Assembly: GCF_001294645.1 (NCBI RefSeq)
Contig: NZ_CP011868.1
Span: forward strand, 992,001 to 1,056,000
From: Pseudonocardia sp. HH130629-09
GTDB lineage: Bacteria > Actinomycetota > Actinomycetes > Mycobacteriales > Pseudonocardiaceae
Reading direction: 5' to 3'
Length of the DNA stretch: 64,000 nucleotides
Shown here piece after piece: positions 59,159 through 64,000 of the stretch; position 1 is the stretch's first letter, and each line of letters opens with the position of its first letter. Below the pieces are notes generated by a model. That model saw only the letters and a program-made list of their open reading frames with translations. It was not told the origin of the DNA and searched no databases. Both the position numbers and the translations under genes were made by a program.

Positions 59159-62100
59159 ATGGACAACGAGCAGAAGCTCCGGGACTACCTCAAGCGCGCC
59201 AGCGCGGACCTGCAGCGCACGCGTCAGCGTGTGCAGGAGCTGGAGGAGGCGTCCCGCGAGCCGATCGCGATCGTCGGCATGAGCTGCCGCTACCCCGGTG
59301 GGGTGGCCGGCCCGGACGACCTGTGGCAGATGGTGGCCACCGGCTCCGACGGGATCTCCGGCCTGCCCACCGACCGGGGCTGGGACCTCGACGGCGAGCT
59401 GGCCGCCGCCGCGACCTCGGGCGGGTTCCTGCACGACGCCGCCGAGTTCGACGCGGACTTCTTCGGCATCTCCCCGCGCGAGGCCCTGGCGATGGACCCG
59501 CAGCAGCGGATCCTGCTGGAGGTCGCGTGGGAGGCGTTCGAGCGGGCCGGGGTGGACCCGGCGTCGGTGCGGGGCAGCCGGACCGGCATGTTCATCGGCG
59601 CGATGGCCCAGGACTACCGGGTCGGGCCCGACGACGGCGTCGAGGGCTTCGTGCTCACCGGGAGCAGCAGCTCGGTGGTGTCCGGGCGCCTGGCCTACTC
59701 CTTCGGCACCGTCGGACCGGCGGTCACGGTCGACACCGCCTGCTCCTCGTCGCTGGTGTCGCTGCACCTGGCCGCCCACGCCCTGCGCGCCGGCGAGTGC
59801 TCGATGGCGCTGGCCGGTGGCATCACCGTGATGTCCACCCCGGCGACGTTCCTGGAGTTCGCCCGGCAGGGCGGGCTGGCCACCGACGGGCGCTGCCGCT
59901 CCTTCGCCGACTCCGCGGCCGGCACCGGCTGGGCCGAGGGCGTCGGCGTACTGGTCCTCGAACGGCTGTCCGACGCCCAGCGCAACGGACACGAGGTGCT
60001 CGCCGTCGTCCGCGGGTCGGCGGTCAACCAGGACGGCGCGTCGAACGGGCTGACCGCCCCCAACGGGCCCTCGCAGCAGCGGGTGATCTCCGAGGCGCTG
60101 ACCCGCTCCGGGCTGTCCGCCGACCAGGTCGACGTGGTCGAGGCGCACGGGACCGGCACCACACTCGGCGACCCGGTGGAGGCCCAGGCACTGCTGGCCA
60201 CCTACGGGCAGCGCCGCGAGCGGCCGCTCTGGCTGGGCTCGGTGAAGTCCAACATCAGCCACACCCAGGCCGCGGCCGGTGTCGCCGGCGTGATCAAGAT
60301 GGTGGAGGCGATCCGGAACGGCGTCCTGCCGGCGACGCTGCACGTCGACACCCCGTCGACGAAGGTGGACTGGGACTCCGGACAGGTCCGGCTGCTCACC
60401 GAGTCGATGCCCTGGCCCGCGACCGGTGCGCCGCGGCGCGCCGCCGTCTCGTCGTTCGGGATCAGCGGCACGAACGCGCACACGATCCTGGAGCAGGCCC
60501 CGGACACCCCGGATGCCCCCGTCGTCGTGCCGGCCCACGACGCCGACGGGGCCGGTCCGGCCCCGCTGCTGCTCTCCGGACGTACCGCCGAGGCGCTGTC
60601 CGCGCAGGCGGAGCGCCTGCTCGACCGGCTCGACGCCGCGGACGCCCCGGACCTGCGCGACGTCGCGTTCTCGCTGGCCACCGGCCGGGCGTCGCTGGAG
60701 CACCGGGCCGTGCTCCCCGCCGACGACGCCGAGCAGACCCGCGCCGGGCTGCGGGCACTCGCGGAGGGCACCATCGCGCCCGGGGCGGTCCGCGGCACCA
60801 GCCGCCGGCGTCCGTCGACGGCGTTCCTGTTCGCCGGCCAGGGCTCGCAGCGGCTCGGGATGGGCCGGGAGCTGTACCGGCGCTTCCCGGTGTTCGCCGA
60901 GGCGTTCGACGCGGTGTGCGAGCACCTGGACCCGTCGGTGCGCGAGATCGTGTGGGGCACCGACGCCGACGCGCTGAACGACACCGGGGTGGCGCAGCCC
61001 GCGCTGTTCGCGCTGGAGGTGGCGCTCCACCGGCTCGTCTCCTCCTACGGGGTCCGGCCCACCCAGCTGATCGGGCACTCGATCGGCGAGATCGCGGCCG
61101 CACACGTGGCCGGGGTGTTCTCGCTGCCCGACGCGTGCGCGCTGGTCACCGCCCGCGGACGCCTGATGCGCTCGCTGCCGGCCGGTGGCGCGATGGTCGC
61201 GATCGCCGCGTCCGAGGAGGAGGTCGCTCCGCACCTGACCGACGGGGTGTCGCTGGCGGCGGTGAACGGGCCGTCGTCGGTGGTCGTCTCCGGGACGGAG
61301 GCCGAGGTCCACGACGTGGTCGAGCACTTCGCCGACCGCCGGACCCGGCGGCTGCGGGTGAGCCACGCGTTCCACTCGCCGCTGATGGAGCCGATGCTCG
61401 CCGAGTTCCGTGCAGTCGTCGCCGGGCTCGACGCGTGCGCCCCGACGCTGCCGATCGTGTCCACCCTGACTGGGCGGCCGGCGACCGCCGAGGAGCTCGG
61501 CTCGGCCGAGTACTGGGCCGCCCACGCCCGCGGCACCGTCCGCTTCGCCGACGCCGTCGCCACGGCCCGCACGCTCGGCGTCACCGACCTGCTGGAGCTG
61601 GGACCGGACGCCACCCTGTGCGGCGCCGCCCGCAGCTGCCTGGACGCGGCCGGAGCCGAGGACGCAGCGACGCTGCCGGTGCTGCGTGCCGACCGGGACG
61701 AGGCCGCCACGCTGACCGAGGCGATGGCCGGGCTGCACGTGCGCGGGGTCGCCGTCGACCGGAACACGCTGGTCGACGGCACCGGCGCACACCGCGTCGA
61801 CCTGCCCACCTACGCGTTCCGGCGTCGCCGGTTCTGGCCGAAGGGGCCGGCCGCGGCCGGCGGGGACGTGCGCGCCGCCGGGCTCGGTGCCGCGCACCAC
61901 CCGCTGCTGGCCGCCGCCGTCGCGCTCGCCGACTCCGACGGGGTCCTGCTCACCGGCAGGCTCTCGATCGCCGCCCAGCCGTGGCTGGCCGACCACGCCG
62001 TGCACGGCCGCGTGCTGCTGCCCGGCACCGCGTTCCTGGAGCTGGCCATCCGGGCCGGCGACGAGGTCGGCGCCGACCACGTCGAGGAGCTCACCCTGGC

Positions 62101-64000
62101 CGCGCCGCTCGTGCTGCCCGAGAGCGGTGGCGTCGGCGTGCAGGTGTGGCTGGGCAGCCCGGACGCCTCCGGGCGGCGCGTGGTCACCGTCTACTCCCGC
62201 CCCGACGACGCCGACGACGAGCCGTGGACCCGGCACGCCACCGGTGTGCTCGGCCGCGGCGGCCCCGCCGCGGACACCGCGCCCGCGACCACCGGCCCCG
62301 AGTGGCCGCCCGCCGGCGCCGAGGCCCTCGACGTGACCGGCGCCTACGACAGCCTGGCCGCCGCCGGCCTGGAGTACGGGACCACCTTCCAGGGGCTGCG
62401 TGCGGCGTGGCGCCGCGACGACGAGGTGTTCGCCGAGGTCGCCCTGCCGCAGTCGGCAGGTACCGAGGGCTTCGGGGTGCACCCGGCCCTGCTCGACGCC
62501 GCCCTGCACGCACTCGCCATCGCCGGGAGCGGCGAGGACACCGGTACGTCGCTGCCGTTCTCCTGGGAGGGCGCCCGGCTGCACGCCGGCGGCGCGTCCG
62601 CGGTCCGGGTACGGATCACCGGTGCCGGGACCGACACGGTCTCGCTGGTCGTGAGCGACCCGGCCGGCGACCCGGTCGCCACCGTCGCGTCGCTGGCACT
62701 GCGCCCCCTGCCGGCCGGCGGCGTCGCCGGCGACACCGCCGGCCGGACGCCGCTGTTCGCGGTCGAGCCGACCCCGGTCCGGCTCGGCGAGGCACCCGCC
62801 TCGTTCGCCCTGCTCGACCCGGCCGGGCTGCTCGGCTCCACCTTCGCCCCGGCTCCGCTGTACGACTCGCTGGCCGAGCTCGCCGACGCCGGGGTCCCCG
62901 AGGTCGTCGCCGCCCCGGTCCCGGCGGTCGAGGGCGACGTGCCCGGTGCCGTGCGGGCCGTCACCGCGTGGGCGCTGGACCTGCTGCAGCGCTGGCTCGC
63001 CGACGAGCGGTTCGCCGGGTCCCGGCTGGTGCTGCTGACCCGCGGTGCCGACCTCGACCCGGTGCACGCCTCCGTCGTCGGCCTCGCCCGGACCGCCCAG
63101 GCCGAACAACCGGGCCGGGTCGCCGTACTCGACCTCGGCCCCGACGGCTCCGCCGCGGACACGCCGTCGCCCGCCACCGTCGTCGCCGCGCTGGGCACCG
63201 CCGACGAGCCGGAGCTCGCGCTGCGCGGCGAGGACGCGGTCGCGCCCCGCCTGACCCGCCTGCTCCCGCCCGGGGCCGCCGGCACGCCCGCCCCGTTCGA
63301 CGCCGACTCCACCGTGCTGATCACCGGCGGGACCGGGGGACTCGGTGCGGTCATCGCCCGCCACCTGGTCGCCGGACACGGTGTCCGGTCGCTGGTGCTG
63401 GCCGGACGCCGCGGGCCGGAGGCCCCCGGTGCCGCCGAGCTGGCCGCCGAGCTGACCGAGGCCGGGGCCGAGGTCGCCGTCGTGGCCTGCGACGCCGCCG
63501 ACCGCGACCAGCTGGCCGCGCTGCTGGCAGAGCACCCGGTCACCGCCGTCGTGCACTCCGCCGGGGTCCTCGACGACGCGACCATCACCTCCCTCACCCC
63601 GGCCGCGTTCGAGACCGTGCTGGCGCCCAAGGTCGACGCCGCCCAGAACCTGCACGAGCTGGCCGGGGACCTCACGGCGTTCGTGCTGTTCTCCTCGGTC
63701 GCCGGCACCGCCGGTGCGGCCGGGCAGGGGAACTACGCCGCGGCGAACGCGGCCCTGGACTCGCTCGCCGCGCGCCGTCGCGCCGCGGGTCTGCCGGCGA
63801 CGTCGCTGGCCTGGGGCCCGTGGTCGGCCACGGGCGGCATGACCGGCGAGCTCACCGACGCCGACCTGGCACGCCTGGCCCGCGCCGGAACCCCCGCGCT
63901 GGAGCCGGAGCAGGGTCGCGAGCTCTTCGACGCCGCGCTGGCGGCCGACCGCGCCACGGTCGTCCCCGTGCGGCTCGACCTGGCGGTGCTGCGCGCCCGC
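59159..64000 (+). CDS. Type I modular polyketide synthase, first module (runs off window)
   Basis: At least 1,614 residues, no stop before the window end. An N-terminal docking helix ([20 protein letters not shown]) precedes a KS with DTACSSS (Cys near residue 195), EAHGTGT and [10 protein letters not shown]. The AT has GHSIGE (Ser near 641) and HAFHSP near 735, the malonyl-CoA signature. The DH has HxxxGxxxxP in [11 protein letters not shown] (His near 946) and [12 protein letters not shown]. The KR starts [12 protein letters not shown] near 1385, contains the LDD motif of B-type reductases and the Ser/Tyr/Asn set in [20 protein letters not shown]. So the module builds a malonate unit with a double bond, fitting a polyene module; the order after gmd matches nysI/amphI. 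The ACP lies outside. Confidence 0.93.
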   Translation, partial: MDNEQKLRDYLKRASADLQRTRQRVQELEEASREPIAIVGMSCRYPGGVAGPDDLWQMVATGSDGISGLPTDRGWDLDGELAAAATSGGFLHDAAEFDADFFGISPREALAMDPQQRILLEVAWEAFERAGVDPASVRGSRTGMFIGAMAQDYRVGPDDGVEGFVLTGSSSSVVSGRLAYSFGTVGPAVTVDTACSSSLVSLHLAAHALRAGECSMALAGGITVMSTPATFLEFARQGGLATDGRCRSFADSAAGTGWAEGVGVLVLERLSDAQRNGHEVLAVVRGSAVNQDGASNGLTAPNGPSQQRVISEALTRSGLSADQVDVVEAHGTGTTLGDPVEAQALLATYGQRRERPLWLGSVKSNISHTQAAAGVAGVIKMVEAIRNGVLPATLHVDTPSTKVDWDSGQVRLLTESMPWPATGAPRRAAVSSFGISGTNAHTILEQAPDTPDAPVVVPAHDADGAGPAPLLLSGRTAEALSAQAERLLDRLDAADAPDLRDVAFSLATGRASLEHRAVLPADDAEQTRAGLRALAEGTIAPGAVRGTSRRRPSTAFLFAGQGSQRLGMGRELYRRFPVFAEAFDAVCEHLDPSVREIVWGTDADALNDTGVAQPALFALEVALHRLVSSYGVRPTQLIGHSIGEIAAAHVAGVFSLPDACALVTARGRLMRSLPAGGAMVAIAASEEEVAPHLTDGVSLAAVNGPSSVVVSGTEAEVHDVVEHFADRRTRRLRVSHAFHSPLMEPMLAEFRAVVAGLDACAPTLPIVSTLTGRPATAEELGSAEYWAAHARGTVRFADAVATARTLGVTDLLELGPDATLCGAARSCLDAAGAEDAATLPVLRADRDEAATLTEAMAGLHVRGVAVDRNTLVDGTGAHRVDLPTYAFRRRRFWPKGPAAAGGDVRAAGLGAAHHPLLAAAVALADSDGVLLTGRLSIAAQPWLADHAVHGRVLLPGTAFLELAIRAGDEVGADHVEELTLAAPLVLPESGGVGVQVWLGSPDASGRRVVTVYSRPDDADDEPWTRHATGVLGRGGPAADTAPATTGPEWPPAGAEALDVTGAYDSLAAAGLEYGTTFQGLRAAWRRDDEVFAEVALPQSAGTEGFGVHPALLDAALHALAIAGSGEDTGTSLPFSWEGARLHAGGASAVRVRITGAGTDTVSLVVSDPAGDPVATVASLALRPLPAGGVAGDTAGRTPLFAVEPTPVRLGEAPASFALLDPAGLLGSTFAPAPLYDSLAELADAGVPEVVAAPVPAVEGDVPGAVRAVTAWALDLLQRWLADERFAGSRLVLLTRGADLDPVHASVVGLARTAQAEQPGRVAVLDLGPDGSAADTPSPATVVAALGTADEPELALRGEDAVAPRLTRLLPPGAAGTPAPFDADSTVLITGGTGGLGAVIARHLVAGHGVRSLVLAGRRGPEAPGAAELAAELTEAGAEVAVVACDAADRDQLAALLAEHPVTAVVHSAGVLDDATITSLTPAAFETVLAPKVDAAQNLHELAGDLTAFVLFSSVAGTAGAAGQGNYAAANAALDSLAARRRAAGLPATSLAWGPWSATGGMTGELTDADLARLARAGTPALEPEQGRELFDAALAADRATVVPVRLDLAVLRAR

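Noticed and set aside
58514-63655. A 1,713-codon open frame on the minus strand opposite the PKS gene
   Set aside because: It is an antisense shadow created by GC-rich third positions of the PKS gene; its product is Gly/Arg/Gln/His-rich without any domain.

Overview
The window is very GC-rich DNA with GTG starts, GC-saturated third codon positions and an actinobacterial gene set: a MenC-type menaquinone gene, a mycothiol-era flavoprotein complement, Rsm22, a DUF2993 protein, a family 1 encapsulin, and IS types common in Pseudonocardiaceae. The best guess is a Pseudonocardia-like actinomycete, from overall character rather than a marker gene. No rRNA, tRNA or CRISPR array was seen.

1-8.8 kb is an ordinary chromosomal block: siderophore-interacting flavoprotein, TetR regulator, menC, a PPOX-type flavoprotein, a renalase-like amine oxidase, a GlcD-like FAD oxidase, a CYTH-CHAD protein, a PHP phosphoesterase and a cupin. 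9.2-12.9 kb holds a secreted GH16 enzyme and a PfkB sugar kinase that converge on a 13-bp tandem repeat split by a 1,271-bp IS3-family element. 13-20.5 kb carries a CobW GTPase, a small membrane protein, Rsm22, idi with a geranylgeranyl-reductase-like enzyme, and two MFS exporters/symporters.

19.2-27.3 kb looks like a CoA-dependent hydroxycinnamate (cou-like) degradation cluster: MHS transporter, MarR regulator with palindromic operators, acyl-CoA ligase, crotonase, acetoacetyl-CoA-synthetase-like enzyme, hydroxyacyl-CoA dehydrogenase and an amidohydrolase. Three of these genes each have a single-base frameshift. 28.0-33.9 kb is a probable sulfur operon: a secreted SBP56/methanethiol-oxidase-like propeller, two small exported proteins (one His-rich), a large membrane protein and a YeeE/YedE sulfur transporter. 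34.0-41.9 kb has YceI and carboxypeptidase-regulatory-repeat proteins, an AurF-type diiron oxygenase with its ferredoxin/FprB reductase, a DUF2993 protein, a Ser/Thr kinase, and a hemerythrin-cargo encapsulin pair.

42.1-56.6 kb is an insertion-sequence graveyard: IS21, three IS3-type elements, two IS256 copies, an IS5-like element and two IS1380 elements, several nested or truncating others. Caught inside are an NTF2-like gene split by IS21, a truncated TetR/SDR pair, and a pSAM2-type integrase remnant. The island is bracketed by the intact encapsulin gene and a 63-bp near-identical copy of its 3' end.

57.0-64.0 kb opens a modular polyketide cluster: type II thioesterase, GDP-mannose 4,6-dehydratase, and a type I PKS whose first module (KS, malonyl-AT, DH, B-type KR) runs off the window. 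This order suggests a mycosaminyl polyene macrolide pathway.
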